Origin: Tepidicella xavieri
GTDB taxonomy: Bacteria > Pseudomonadota > Gammaproteobacteria > Burkholderiales > Burkholderiaceae_C
NCBI RefSeq assembly: GCF_004363315.1
Contig: NZ_SNYL01000001.1
Location: 139,885 to 203,884 of the forward strand
DNA: 64,000 nt
Reading direction: 5' to 3'
In this document: one piece after another, positions 44,003 to 53,572 of the stretch
How positions within the stretch are numbered: position 1 is the stretch's first letter
Layout: each line of letters begins with the position of its first letter
Notes under the pieces: generated by a model
Seen by the model: only the letters and a program-made list of their open reading frames with translations
Told to the model about the DNA's origin: nothing
Databases searched by the model: none
Translations under genes and position numbers: made by a program

Positions 44003-47000
44003 GTGAAAGCTCCTCCTGTGCGCGATTTGGGGCCGCTGTCGTGGGTGTTCGACGAAGTCGAACAATCCCTGACCGAAACGGTTCGAGCCGTTGCCCGGTA
44101 TGTGGAGGCGTGTATCGTGGCACGCCACACCGACATGTCCGAGCCCGATGGCACGGAGCTGAGGTGGGTGGGGCAGCAGCTGCATCAGGCTGCGGGCGTG
44201 CTGGACATGGTGGAGCTGCCTGCCGCTGCTCGCACGCTCAGAGCATTGGAGGCGGCTGTGCAGCGGTTCTTGCAAAAACCGGCTGCTGTGACGGAGGATG
44301 CCCCAGGCGTGGTGCGTCGTGGCACGCATGCGCTCATCGATTATCTCGAAAGGCTGCTGCGTGGCCGCACGGTCAAAGCGCTAGATCTGTACGCCACGTA
44401 TCGTCAGTGGCAGCAATTGGCTGGTGCGGCGCGTGCACACCCGGCCGACTTGTGGGCAGAACCGCATGCCGATGTGATGTTGCCCCCGGGGCCGGTGTAT
44501 GAGCCGGGGCCTGTGATTCGGGCGCATCTGGACGGGCTGGTGTTGCGCGTTGTCAAGTCGCTCGATCTCCAGGCCGCCCTCGCTTTGGCGCGGCTGTGTG
44601 CGGGATTGGGTCGCCATGCAGAAGCCGCCGAGGTACGCCGCTTCTGGGCTGTGGCTGCGGCGTATTTCGAGGCGGTGGCATCCGGCCGCTTGCCTGACGA
44701 TCCGCTCGTCAAGCGGGCCGCTTCCACCGTGCTGCTGCGGTATTCCCAACTCCAGCACGGTGACGTGCAGGGTCTGGACACGCACATTCACGACTTGCTG
44801 TTCTGGACGACTCAGGTCCGGCCTGATGCCCAGGAGACTGCGCAGCATTGCTTGCAGGCCGTATGGCAGGCCCATGGATGGAACGATGTTCTGGCTTGGG
44901 ATGCCGCTCATTCAGACCTGGGGAGCTATGACCCCACGGTCTTGCGTTCCCTCAAGGCGGCATTGTCTTCGATTCAGCAGTCTTGGGCCGCCTTTACCGA
45001 AGCGGACGGGGTGTCGGTCGAGCGGCTGGAAGGCATTTTGCAACCTTTGGTGGACGGCTTGCGCGCGTTGATGCCGGCCTGGCCTGTGGTGGCGCAGCTG
45101 GGCGACGCCTGGGCGGCAGTCGCGCAGGTTTGCCGACGGCATGGCCACATTCCCCAGGGGCTGGCGCTGGAAGCGTCAAATTGCTTGCTGCTCTTGGGCG
45201 CCGAACTGGAGGACTTCGACGTTCAGGACGAGTCGGCCGTGGCGCGTTGGTCCACGCTGAACCAGCGCCTGAATCAGGCATTGGCAGGCGAGGCGGTGGC
45301 TGAGCCGCAGGACTGGATGACCGAGCGTTACCGCCGCATTGGGCAGCAGGCCACGGTGGCCCAGGTCGTGGCGCAATGGCAAGCCGAATTGCATGCGGTC
45401 GAAGAAGTGCTCGATGCCTGTTACCGTGGGCAAACCCCGGTGTCTGCCTCCGTCATCCAGGAACTGAACCGCCGGCTCGAAGGCATGGGCGGGATCGCGA
45501 CCTTGCTGGATTTGCCTGCGGCCCGGCAAACGGTGGATGCCGTGCGCGGTGCCCTGGCCAAGCTGCGGCCCGATGAAGGGGAGGATGCGGCTGCGCAGCT
45601 GCAATCCGTTGCCCAACAGCTCAGCACCAATATCACGGCCCTGGGTTGGATGTTGGACACGTTTGTCCGTCAGCCGGATTTGGCCAGGGCTTCCTTTGTG
45701 TTTGACGAGACCCGTGCTTGCTTGCAGGGTCTGGCAGCCGAGTCAGCCGCCGCGGATACGCCTGAAACATGGGCGTCGGATGCTTCTGCCGCCAGCGCGG
45801 TGATTCCGCTGCCGGATGCCGAGCCGGTGGAGATGGTTGCCGAGGCGCTGGTGGAGGCGCCAGAAGATGAGGAGCAAGGTCTGCTAGACATCTTCTTGGG
45901 TGAAGCCCGCAGCGTGTTCGAAGGGGTCTCGCCCACCCTGGACATCCTGCGCCAACAGCCCGATCGACTGGCCGATTTGACGGCCGTGCGCCGCGCTTTT
46001 CATACCCTCAAGGGCAGCGCGCGCATGGTGGGCCTGTCGGATTTGGGCGAGGCCGCGTGGGCCATGGAGCAGTTGCTCAACGCCTGGCTTGCCGAACAGA
46101 AGGCGGCCAGCGCGGAATTGCTGGATTTGTGTCAGGATGCCCTGACCTATCTCCAAGATTGGGTGGAGGAACTGGCCACGCACAAGCCCGAAGTGGCGCA
46201 GCGTCGCGCCGATCGCATCGCAGCCTGCGCACATGCCTTGCGGCTCGAAGGGCGCTATGAGCCCTTGGCGCCGTTTGAGACTTCTCGCGAGCCTGCCGAA
46301 TCTCAGCTTCCCGTCTTGGATGAAGTGGTCTTGACGCCGAGTGCAGACGACGGTGCCGAAATTCCGGTGCTTGACGAAGAAATCAAGTGCATCGGGCCTC
46401 TCAAAATCGGTGCGGCGCTGTACAACGTCTTCATCAACGAAGCGGAAGAGTGGTCGCGCCGTTTGTGCGAAGGGTTGAGTGAATGGCGCAGCGGTTCAGC
46501 CCGAGGGCGGCCGCCGGTGGGATTGTCGGCCTGGGCCCATTCGCTGGCGGGAGGGGCTGCGACCGTCGGTTACGAAGGCTTGTCGCAACTGGCGCGAGCG
46601 CTCGAGCACGCGCTGGATCGGTTGAGCGCCCCTGAAACAGCGGCTCCGCCAGACCCGCAAGCCGATCTGCTGGTGCGCGCGGGTGACGAAATCCGTGAGC
46701 TGCTTCACCAATTTGCGGCCGGCTTTCTGCGCGCCCCCAATCCCGATGTGGTGTCTGCATTGGAGGGGGTGCCAGGCCAGACGCCCCAGCCCGCCGAACC
46801 GCAGGCCGACGCCAGGGAAGCGCCCCAGGACCAAGCGCCTGCCGCTGCACAGCCTTTGCCCTCAGGTCGGGTGGGTGTCGATGCCGATTTGATCGCCGTT
46901 TTCGTGGAGGAGGCGCAAGACTTGCTGCCCCGGGTCTCGGCGGCGCTGCGGCAGTGGGCCGACGCGCCGCACGATGCCTTGGCGCGGGCCGAGGTGTTGC

Positions 47001-49171
47001 GCAATTTGCACACCCTCAAGGGCAGCGCCCGTTTGTGCGGCGAAATGGCCCTGGGTGACCGCTTTCACGGTTTGGAAAGCGATGTGCTGGCATTGCCAGA
47101 AGCCCCCAATCCCGAAGACATTGCCGCGCTGCTGCACACGTTCGACGGGATCGTTGCCGATCTGGAAGCTTTGCGCCAAGGCCCCGCCCCGCTGGCGGCC
47201 CCGGTGTTGGCGGCGCCGCATGCGCGTCCGTCGGGGGGGTCGGGGGCCGAGGTGCTGCCGCCGGTGGCCAAGCCGCTGCCGGCCGATGGGGGCATGCGTG
47301 CGCTGGCCTCTGTCCGGGTGCGGCCCCAGCTGCTCGATCAGCTGATGTCGCAGACAGGCGACTTGATGATTGCCCGTTCGCGCCTGGAGAACGATGTGCG
47401 CGCCTTGCGCCAGTCGTTCAAGGACATGAGCGGCAACATCGAGCGCTTGCGGGCGCAGTTGCGCGACCTGGAAATCCAGACCGAGTTGCAAATGCAGTCC
47501 CGCATCGCGCAAAACCGCGAAGCCGACTCCCGGTTCGATCCGCTGGAGTTTGACCGTTACACCCGGGTGCAGGAACTCACTCGCCTGCTGGCCGAGGCCG
47601 TCAATGACGTGGCGACGGTGCAGCTGGGCTTGAGCCGTTCGGTTGAATCGGCCGAGAACAATCTGGCTGCGCAAACCCACATCACCCGGGAGCTGCAGCG
47701 CAACCTGCTGCGCACCCGCCTGGTCGCGTTCAGTACCATCGAGGAACGCCTGCACCGTGTGGTGCGCCAAGCCGCCGATGCTGCCGGGAAGCTGGCAGAG
47801 CTGACCATCGCGCAGCAAGACATCGAGGTCGATCGGGCGGTGCTCGAAAAACTGGTTCCGGTGCTGGAGCACCTGCTGCGCAATGCCGTGGTGCACGGCA
47901 TCGAGGCTCCGGCGCAGCGCGTGCAGGCGGGCAAGCCAGAGGTGGGGCAGATCCGTCTGGCGCTGTCGGTGCAGGGCAATGATCTGTCGCTGTCGTTGTC
48001 AGACGACGGGGCCGGGTTGAACGTCGAACGGCTACAGGCCAAGGCAGTGGCCGCGGGCCTGCATCCTGCCGGCGTGCCTTTGTCGCCCGAGGATGCCGTG
48101 CGCTTGATTTTCGCCTCGGGTATTTCCACCGCGTCCGAAGTCACTGAAGTGGCTGGCCGGGGCATCGGCCTGGATGTGGTGCGCACCGAAGTGATGGGGC
48201 TTGGGGGGCGCATCGAGTGCAAACCACCGGCCGAAGGCGCCGGCACCGAATTCCGCTTGGTCGTGCCATTGAGCACGGCGGTCACGCAGGTCGTGATGCT
48301 GCGCGTGGGCGATTGGGTGTTTGGCGTGCCTTCGCCTTGGGTCGATCGCATTCGCCGGGTCAAGCTGCCCGAATTGGCGCCGGCCTATCAGAGCTGCCAA
48401 TGGACCGAGGGCTCGACCAACATCCCGTTTTACTGGGCTGGCGCGCTGCTGGCCCATTCGGCGCAGAGCGCGGACATGTCCAACCCCGAGGCCAAGTATG
48501 CATCGGTCGTCGTGTTCTGGGTGGCCGGGCAGCAGGTGGCTTGGCATGTGGACGAAGTGCTGGGCAACCAGGAGGTCGTGGTCAAGCCCATGGGGCCGCA
48601 GCTGTCCAGACTGCCGGGCCTGACCGGCGTGACCGTGCTGGCCTCCGGGGCCGTGGCGCTGATTTACAACCCGGCCACCTTGTCGGAAACATACGGTCAC
48701 GAAGCGTGGGCCTGGATGCGTTCACCCCGTGCGGCGCGTGACCACCCCTACGCCTCCGCATCGCCAGGCGATGCGGAGGCGACGACCCAGACCCCGTTGA
48801 TCTTGGTGGTGGATGACTCCATCACGGTTCGGCGGGTGACGCAGCGCCTGCTCAAGCGCGAGGGATACCGCGTGGCCTTGGCCGCGGATGGTCAGCAAGC
48901 GCTGGAGCGTATTGCCGAGGAAATGCCCTTGGTGGTGTTGTGCGACATCGAAATGCCCCGCATGGACGGCTTCGAGCTGGTGCAACACCTGCGCAACCAG
49001 CCGCAGACTGCCTCGTTGCCGGTGGTGATGATCACCTCGCGCTTGGCTGAGAAGCACTGGGAGCACGCCAAGAGCTTGGGGGTCAACCACTATCTGGGCA
49101 AGCCCTATGTCGAGGAGGAGTTGCTGAAAATCATCGAGGGACATGTGCGCTTGGCCACCTATCGGGCCTGA
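44003..49171 (+). CDS. chpA: ChpA-like hybrid histidine kinase with multiple HPt domains
   Basis: A 1722-residue CheA-type kinase that should phosphorylate PilG and PilH. Reading along it: an HPt-like module with His61 (LHQAAGVLDMVEL); a degenerate one near 490-530 (LNRRLEGMGGIATLL, no His); canonical HPt with His667 (HTLKGSARM); a variant with His846 (HSLAGGA); canonical HPt with His1003 (HTLKGSARL). Then come a dimerisation region, an ATPase domain with N box NAVVHGIE (1294-1301) and DDGAG (1334-1338), a CheW-like domain (about 1425-1570) and a C-terminal receiver (Asp1604/1605, phosphoacceptor Asp1648, Lys1700). GTG 44003 behind GAGGATAAAG is the start; the open frame extends into pilJ. 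P. aeruginosa ChpA is longer, with more HPt modules. Confidence 0.93.
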   Translation: MKAPPVRDLGPLSWVFDEVEQSLTETVRAVARYVEACIVARHTDMSEPDGTELRWVGQQLHQAAGVLDMVELPAAARTLRALEAAVQRFLQKPAAVTEDAPGVVRRGTHALIDYLERLLRGRTVKALDLYATYRQWQQLAGAARAHPADLWAEPHADVMLPPGPVYEPGPVIRAHLDGLVLRVVKSLDLQAALALARLCAGLGRHAEAAEVRRFWAVAAAYFEAVASGRLPDDPLVKRAASTVLLRYSQLQHGDVQGLDTHIHDLLFWTTQVRPDAQETAQHCLQAVWQAHGWNDVLAWDAAHSDLGSYDPTVLRSLKAALSSIQQSWAAFTEADGVSVERLEGILQPLVDGLRALMPAWPVVAQLGDAWAAVAQVCRRHGHIPQGLALEASNCLLLLGAELEDFDVQDESAVARWSTLNQRLNQALAGEAVAEPQDWMTERYRRIGQQATVAQVVAQWQAELHAVEEVLDACYRGQTPVSASVIQELNRRLEGMGGIATLLDLPAARQTVDAVRGALAKLRPDEGEDAAAQLQSVAQQLSTNITALGWMLDTFVRQPDLARASFVFDETRACLQGLAAESAAADTPETWASDASAASAVIPLPDAEPVEMVAEALVEAPEDEEQGLLDIFLGEARSVFEGVSPTLDILRQQPDRLADLTAVRRAFHTLKGSARMVGLSDLGEAAWAMEQLLNAWLAEQKAASAELLDLCQDALTYLQDWVEELATHKPEVAQRRADRIAACAHALRLEGRYEPLAPFETSREPAESQLPVLDEVVLTPSADDGAEIPVLDEEIKCIGPLKIGAALYNVFINEAEEWSRRLCEGLSEWRSGSARGRPPVGLSAWAHSLAGGAATVGYEGLSQLARALEHALDRLSAPETAAPPDPQADLLVRAGDEIRELLHQFAAGFLRAPNPDVVSALEGVPGQTPQPAEPQADAREAPQDQAPAAAQPLPSGRVGVDADLIAVFVEEAQDLLPRVSAALRQWADAPHDALARAEVLRNLHTLKGSARLCGEMALGDRFHGLESDVLALPEAPNPEDIAALLHTFDGIVADLEALRQGPAPLAAPVLAAPHARPSGGSGAEVLPPVAKPLPADGGMRALASVRVRPQLLDQLMSQTGDLMIARSRLENDVRALRQSFKDMSGNIERLRAQLRDLEIQTELQMQSRIAQNREADSRFDPLEFDRYTRVQELTRLLAEAVNDVATVQLGLSRSVESAENNLAAQTHITRELQRNLLRTRLVAFSTIEERLHRVVRQAADAAGKLAELTIAQQDIEVDRAVLEKLVPVLEHLLRNAVVHGIEAPAQRVQAGKPEVGQIRLALSVQGNDLSLSLSDDGAGLNVERLQAKAVAAGLHPAGVPLSPEDAVRLIFASGISTASEVTEVAGRGIGLDVVRTEVMGLGGRIECKPPAEGAGTEFRLVVPLSTAVTQVVMLRVGDWVFGVPSPWVDRIRRVKLPELAPAYQSCQWTEGSTNIPFYWAGALLAHSAQSADMSNPEAKYASVVVFWVAGQQVAWHVDEVLGNQEVVVKPMGPQLSRLPGLTGVTVLASGAVALIYNPATLSETYGHEAWAWMRSPRAARDHPYASASPGDAEATTQTPLILVVDDSITVRRVTQRLLKREGYRVALAADGQQALERIAEEMPLVVLCDIEMPRMDGFELVQHLRNQPQTASLPVVMITSRLAEKHWEHAKSLGVNHYLGKPYVEEELLKIIEGHVRLATYRA

Positions 49172-49325
49172 TCAGAAACCCGCGTATGTCCAGCGAAGTC
49201 TTAGGGAGGATGCGGATGGCATGCCCACCACAGGGCCGATACAAACGCCTGAAAACACATGGGACTGATGTGGCACCCGCAGGGAGCGTCGGTCGTGAAT
49301 GGAAATTTCGGTACGCGAGGTGAAT

Positions 49326-50537
49326 ATGAAGAAATATCGATGGGTGCGTGCTTGGCTGACGGCGATGTGGCTGCTGTGGATCGGGTGGCCCATGCTGGGC
49401 GCGGCTGCTCAACCTGCTGCACCACTGAAGATTGGCGTCATCGGCCCATTTTCGGGCCCGTCTTCCGACTTTGGCGTGCCCATGCTCCAGGGTGTTCAGC
49501 TGGCGGTGGAGGAGATCAACGCCGTGGGCGGTTACTTGGGGCGCCCCATCGAACTGGTCGTCAAAGACGATGAAGGCAACAACGATGTGGGTTATGAGCG
49601 CTCCAAAGAGCTGGTGAATGCCGGGGTGATTGCCACGATCGGTTTTTGCAACACCGGTGTGGCCATGCGTTCGCGCGAGGTGTTTCAACAAGCCAGATTG
49701 CCTCTCATCGTCCCTTGTTCGACAGGTACGCCGTTGACCGCCGTGGCCTCGCCCGCCGAGAGTTACCTGTTCCGCATTTCGCCTCGGGACGCGATTCAGG
49801 CCCCGTTCGTGGTGGAATATCTGGTCCGGCGCGACTGGACCCGGGTGGCCATTTTTGCCGATACGACCGGCTACGGCGAGGCCGGACTCAAGGATGTGGA
49901 GGCGGCATTGTCGGCGCGCGGCTTGAGGCCGGCATATGTGGCCCGCTTCCCTTTGGGCGTGAAGGATTTGCGCGAAGAACTGAGCAAGGCGCGTGCGGCG
50001 GGCGCTGATGTGATTTTCAGCTATACCGTGGGTCCAGAAAATGCCGTCATCGCGTTGGGGCGCCGGGAGTTGGGCTGGAATGTGTCGCAGGTCGGGGGCT
50101 GGCCTTTGTCGTTTCCGTTTTTCATCGAGGGGGCCAAGGCTGCCGCGGAAGGGGCGTTGATGGCGCAGACCTTCATCGCGGAACCGAGCAATGTGCGCAG
50201 AACGGCTTTCTTGGCTGCTTACAGCCGCAAGTTCAATGGCCCGCCGCGCGTGCCGATGGCTGCGGCCCAAGCCTATGACGCGACCTATTTGCTGATGTAC
50301 GCCTTGTTCTCGATCCGGGATGGGCAGTTCCCCGGGCCGGTGGTCAAGCGGGCGCTGGAGAACATTCCGCGGGTGTACTTCGGGGTGGTGGGCACGTTTG
50401 ACCGCCCTTGGACGGAAACGGAGAAAGACGCCATCACGCCTAACATGCTGATTTTGGGCAAGGTCGTCAATGGGCGTGTGACGTTTGCCTACCCCGAGGA
50501 TGCCAAGCGCAATTTGATCGTCCAGCGCAACCGGTGA
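49326..50537 (+). CDS. Orphan periplasmic binding protein (branched-chain amino acid/amide type)
   Basis: A 403-residue protein with a Sec signal peptide (KKYRWVRAWLTAMWLLWIGW, cleavage near AAA-Q29) and the Peripla_BP_6 fold: LKIGVIGPFSGPSSDFG, GVQLAVEEINAVGGYLGRPIELV, CSTGTPLTAVASP and FAYPEDAKRNLIV near the end. Such proteins usually deliver ligands to ABC importers, but no permease or ATPase gene is adjacent. ATG 49326 follows a CGAGGTGA ribosome-binding site and puts the signal peptide at the start; ATG 49299 would add nine residues. It lies 154 bases behind chpA in the same direction, so a sensory role is conceivable but unproven. I see no promoter or terminator in that gap. Confidence 0.88.
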   Translation: MKKYRWVRAWLTAMWLLWIGWPMLGAAAQPAAPLKIGVIGPFSGPSSDFGVPMLQGVQLAVEEINAVGGYLGRPIELVVKDDEGNNDVGYERSKELVNAGVIATIGFCNTGVAMRSREVFQQARLPLIVPCSTGTPLTAVASPAESYLFRISPRDAIQAPFVVEYLVRRDWTRVAIFADTTGYGEAGLKDVEAALSARGLRPAYVARFPLGVKDLREELSKARAAGADVIFSYTVGPENAVIALGRRELGWNVSQVGGWPLSFPFFIEGAKAAAEGALMAQTFIAEPSNVRRTAFLAAYSRKFNGPPRVPMAAAQAYDATYLLMYALFSIRDGQFPGPVVKRALENIPRVYFGVVGTFDRPWTETEKDAITPNMLILGKVVNGRVTFAYPEDAKRNLIVQRNR

Positions 50538-50555
50538 CCTGCCGATACCCTAGCG

Positions 50556-52052
50556 TCATTGGCTGGGCTTGACGACGGCATAGCGCTGCAGCGTGCGCTG
50601 CCGCGCGGCGGCATGGTCCACGATGGGCTGGGGGTAGTTCTGGCCGAGGGTCACGCCGGCGGCTTGCAGGTCGGCGGGCTGGGCCAGCCAGGGCGCGTGC
50701 AAGGCCGGGGTGGGCAAAGCGGCCAATTGCGGCAGGTAGCGGCGGATGAATTTGCCTTGCGGATCGAATTTTTCGCTCTGGCTGACGGGGTTGAAAATGC
50801 GGAAATAGGGCTGGGCGTCGCAGCCGGTGGAGGCGGCCCATTGCCAGCCGCCGTTGTTGGCCGCCAGGTCGAAGTCGATCAGGTGGTCGGCGAAGTACTG
50901 CTCGCCCCAGCGCCAGTCCAAGCCCAGGTCTTTGGTCAGGAAGCTGGCCACCACCATGCGCAGGCGGTTGTGCATGTAGCCCGTCTGGTTGATTTGCTGC
51001 ATGGCGGCGTCCACCAGTGGGTAGCCGGTGCGCCCTTCGCGCCAGGCGGTGAACAGGGCGTCGGCGTGCGCGCCGTGTTCCCAGCGGATGGCGTCGTACT
51101 CGGGCTTGAAGGCGCGCTGCGCCACGTGGGGGAAGTTGGCGAGGATCTGGTGATAGAAGTCGCGCCAGATCAACTCGTTGAGCCAGCTGCTGGCGCCGGC
51201 CATGCCTTGCAGGTGCATGGCGTAGGCGGCGCTGGCCAGCGCACGGATGCTGATGGTGCCGAAGCGCAGATGCACGCTCAGGTAGCTGGGGCCTTTGACG
51301 GCCGGGTAGTCGCGGGCCTGGTGGTAATGCTCGATGCGGCTGAAAAAGTCCTCCCACAAGGCCTGGGCCCCGCGGCTGCCGGTGCGGATTTTGAGCGCGC
51401 GCAGGTTGGTGGGGGCAAAGCCCAGCTGCTCTAGCGCAGGCACCCCGGGGCTGACCTGTGCGGGGCAGGGGGCCAAGGCGTCGGCGTAGCGTTGCACCGG
51501 GTAGGCTTTGAGGTGAAAGGGCGTCACCGCTTTGAGCCAGGCGTTTTTGTAGGGCGTGAAAACGGTGTAGGGCCGGCCGTTGCCGGTCAGCAACTCCTGC
51601 CGTTCGAAGATCACGTGGTCTTTGTAGGTCTGCAGCAGCACGCCGTCGTGGGCCAAGGTGCCCAACACTTGCGCATCGCGCGTTTTGGCGGCGGGCTCGT
51701 CGTCGTGGTTGGCAAACACGGCTTGCACGCCCAACTGGCTGGCCAGGCGCGGGATCTCCGCCAGGGCGCTGCCGTGGCGCACGATGAGGCCCACGCCTTC
51801 GGTGCCGGTGGATCGGCCCAGGGCGCGCAACTGCTCGTCCAGGTCGATCAGGCTGTCGTGGATGAATTCCACCCGCCGGTCTGCCCGCAGCCCACGCTCC
51901 AGCAGGGGGCGCAGGATGTCGGTGTCGAACACGAACACGCACCAGACCTTGCGGCAGCGTTTGAGGGCGTGGTAGAGCGCTGCATTGTCCTCGGTGCGCA
52001 AGTCGCGGCGAAACCACATCAGGCCGGCGTCGTAGGTGGCGGTGGGAGGCAT
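50556..52052 (-). CDS. phrB: Deoxyribodipyrimidine photolyase
   Basis: Light-driven repair of cyclobutane pyrimidine dimers using FAD. The 498-residue protein has the antenna-binding N-terminal domain (GLMWFRRDLRTEDNAALYHA) and the helical FAD domain (HLRFGTISIRAL, LIWRDFYHQIL, DAAMQQINQTGYMHNRLRM, DFDLAANNGGWQWAAS, NPVSQSEKFDP). These match class I CPD photolyases such as E. coli PhrB (472 residues). ATG 52052 is chosen because it lies just before the conserved WFRRDLR; a longer frame to 52127 adds unrelated residues. It is divergent from the SemiSWEET gene. Confidence 0.95.
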   Translation of the reverse strand: MPPTATYDAGLMWFRRDLRTEDNAALYHALKRCRKVWCVFVFDTDILRPLLERGLRADRRVEFIHDSLIDLDEQLRALGRSTGTEGVGLIVRHGSALAEIPRLASQLGVQAVFANHDDEPAAKTRDAQVLGTLAHDGVLLQTYKDHVIFERQELLTGNGRPYTVFTPYKNAWLKAVTPFHLKAYPVQRYADALAPCPAQVSPGVPALEQLGFAPTNLRALKIRTGSRGAQALWEDFFSRIEHYHQARDYPAVKGPSYLSVHLRFGTISIRALASAAYAMHLQGMAGASSWLNELIWRDFYHQILANFPHVAQRAFKPEYDAIRWEHGAHADALFTAWREGRTGYPLVDAAMQQINQTGYMHNRLRMVVASFLTKDLGLDWRWGEQYFADHLIDFDLAANNGGWQWAASTGCDAQPYFRIFNPVSQSEKFDPQGKFIRRYLPQLAALPTPALHAPWLAQPADLQAAGVTLGQNYPQPIVDHAAARQRTLQRYAVVKPSQ

Positions 52053-52138
52053 AGGGCAGGTCGGGTGTTGTGCTGTGCAGACATAACGATAGCGCCACAA
52101 CGAGGCGTTTGGCCGGACGCCAGCCATAATCGTGCCCC

Positions 52139-52408
52139 ATGTCGCCCCACGCCATCGAACTCATCGGCGCTTTGGCCGCCGTGCTCACCACCATCAGCTT
52201 CGTGCCGCAGGCCTGGAAGACGTGGCGCACGCGCGACGTCAGCGGCATTTCGCTGATCATGTACGCGGTGTTCACGGTGGGGGTGGGGCTGTGGCTGGTC
52301 TATGGGTGGCTGTTGGGGGCTTGGCCCATCATCGTGGCCAACGCCGTGACCTTCACGCTGGCGCTGCTCATTCTGGGCATGCGTATTCGTTACGGGCGTG
52401 CCGCCTGA
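52139..52408 (+). CDS. SemiSWEET-family sugar transporter
   Basis: An 89-residue protein with three membrane helices forming one PQ-loop repeat (PQAWKTWRTRDVSGISLIMY at residues 24-43). SemiSWEETs dimerise to make a small uniporter for sugars. The substrate is not deducible. It is preceded by 86 bases shared with the photolyase gene, and followed by a 6-bp hairpin (CCTGCT/AGCAGG, 52411-52429). Confidence 0.88.
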   Translation: MSPHAIELIGALAAVLTTISFVPQAWKTWRTRDVSGISLIMYAVFTVGVGLWLVYGWLLGAWPIIVANAVTFTLALLILGMRIRYGRAA

Positions 52409-52454
52409 GTCCTGCTTGCTGTGAGCAGGGGCGGGGCCCCACTAAAATCGGGGC

Positions 52455-53165
52455 ATGAGTTCGGATGCCCCCACCACCAACCTGTCGCACCATTTCCTGA
52501 TCGCCATGCCGGGGCTCAATGACGAGCTCTTTGGCCGCAGCGTGGTGTATCTGTGCGAGCACACCCCGCGGGGGGCGCTGGGGCTGATCATCAACAAGCC
52601 CACGGGCATCACGGTGGGGGATTTGTTCGAGAAGGTGGATCTGCCGCTGAACCGGCCCGAGCTCGCACGGCAGCCGGTGTTTCAGGGCGGCCCTTTGCAG
52701 ACCGAGCGCGGTTTCGTCCTCCATGAGGCCATGGGCGATGCGCAGCCCGTGGGTGAAGATGTCACGCCTCCCGCGGTGGCCCAGGCCATGCGTCAGGGGA
52801 TGGTGTCCGAGCAGGAGGAAAGCACGGAGCCCGATTCTGCTGAGCCAGCCGCCGCGGAGCCGCCGCGCCCGACGGCCTATGCCTCCACCTTGCGCATGCC
52901 CGACGGGCTGGAGATGACGACGTCGCGCGACGTGCTCGAAGCTCTGTCTTCCGGGGCTGGGCCGCGCAAGGTGTTGGTCACCTTGGGCTACTCGTCTTGG
53001 GGGGAGGGGCAGTTGGAGTCGGAAATTTCAGAGAACAGCTGGCTGACCGTGCCGGCCGATCTGGCATTGATTTTCGACACCCCGGTGGAGCAGCGCTACG
53101 AAAAAGCCATGGCCCTGCTGGGCTTGCAGCCCTGGATGCTTTCACCCGGGGCGGGGCACGCATGA
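52455..53165 (+). CDS. yqgE: YqgE/AlgH family protein
   Basis: A 236-residue UPF0301 protein: LSHHFLIAMPGLNDELFGRSVVYL, HTPRGALGLIINKPT, VFQGGPLQTERGFVLH and a C-terminal LGYSSWGEGQLESEI...WLTVPAD signature. A Glu/Ala/Pro-rich insert of about 30 residues (about 118-145) is unlike the E. coli protein. Function is unresolved; AlgH affects alginate in Pseudomonas. A TAAAAT box at 52443-52448 ends 6 bases before the ATG. It overlaps ruvX by four bases. Confidence 0.92.
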   Translation: MSSDAPTTNLSHHFLIAMPGLNDELFGRSVVYLCEHTPRGALGLIINKPTGITVGDLFEKVDLPLNRPELARQPVFQGGPLQTERGFVLHEAMGDAQPVGEDVTPPAVAQAMRQGMVSEQEESTEPDSAEPAAAEPPRPTAYASTLRMPDGLEMTTSRDVLEALSSGAGPRKVLVTLGYSSWGEGQLESEISENSWLTVPADLALIFDTPVEQRYEKAMALLGLQPWMLSPGAGHA

Positions 53166-53572
53166 GCACGCCCGAGCGGGTGCCGCCGCAATACCAGACC
53201 TTTCTGGCTTTCGATTTTGGGGTGCGCCGGACCGGCGTGGCCAGCGGCAACCGCCTGACGCGCACCGCCACCCCGCAGGCAACCATCGTGGCCGAGGGCG
53301 ATGCCCGCTTCGCGCAGATCGCCGCCCGGATTCGCGAATGGCAGCCCGATGCGCTGGTGGTGGGCATTCCCACCCACCCCGATGGGGCGGCGCACGACAA
53401 TACCGCCCGCGCCCAGCGGTTTGCCCGCCAGCTTCGCGGCCGTTTCAACAAAACCGTGTATGAAGTCGATGAGCGCTACAGCACCACGGAGGCCCACAGC
53501 CTGGGCGCGAAGGATGCCGATGCCGCTTCGGCCTGCATCATCCTGGAACAGTTTTTGAGGAGTCTGCCTTGA
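53162..53572 (+). CDS. ruvX: Putative pre-16S rRNA nuclease YqgF (RuvX)
   Basis: A 136-residue RNase H-fold protein involved in 16S rRNA 5'-end maturation. The first catalytic aspartate is Asp18 in [11 protein letters not shown]; the central VGIPTHPDG and the DERYSTTEA segment with the acidic residue are also present. ATG 53162 overlaps the yqgE stop as ATGA. It overlaps pyrR (TTGA). Confidence 0.94.
   Translation: MSTPERVPPQYQTFLAFDFGVRRTGVASGNRLTRTATPQATIVAEGDARFAQIAARIREWQPDALVVGIPTHPDGAAHDNTARAQRFARQLRGRFNKTVYEVDERYSTTEAHSLGAKDADAASACIILEQFLRSLP

Noticed and set aside
52053-52127. A longer N-terminus for the photolyase
   Set aside because: The extra residues are not part of the family; the conserved WFRRDLR begins a few codons after ATG 52052, and the extension would cover nearly all of the divergent promoter region.
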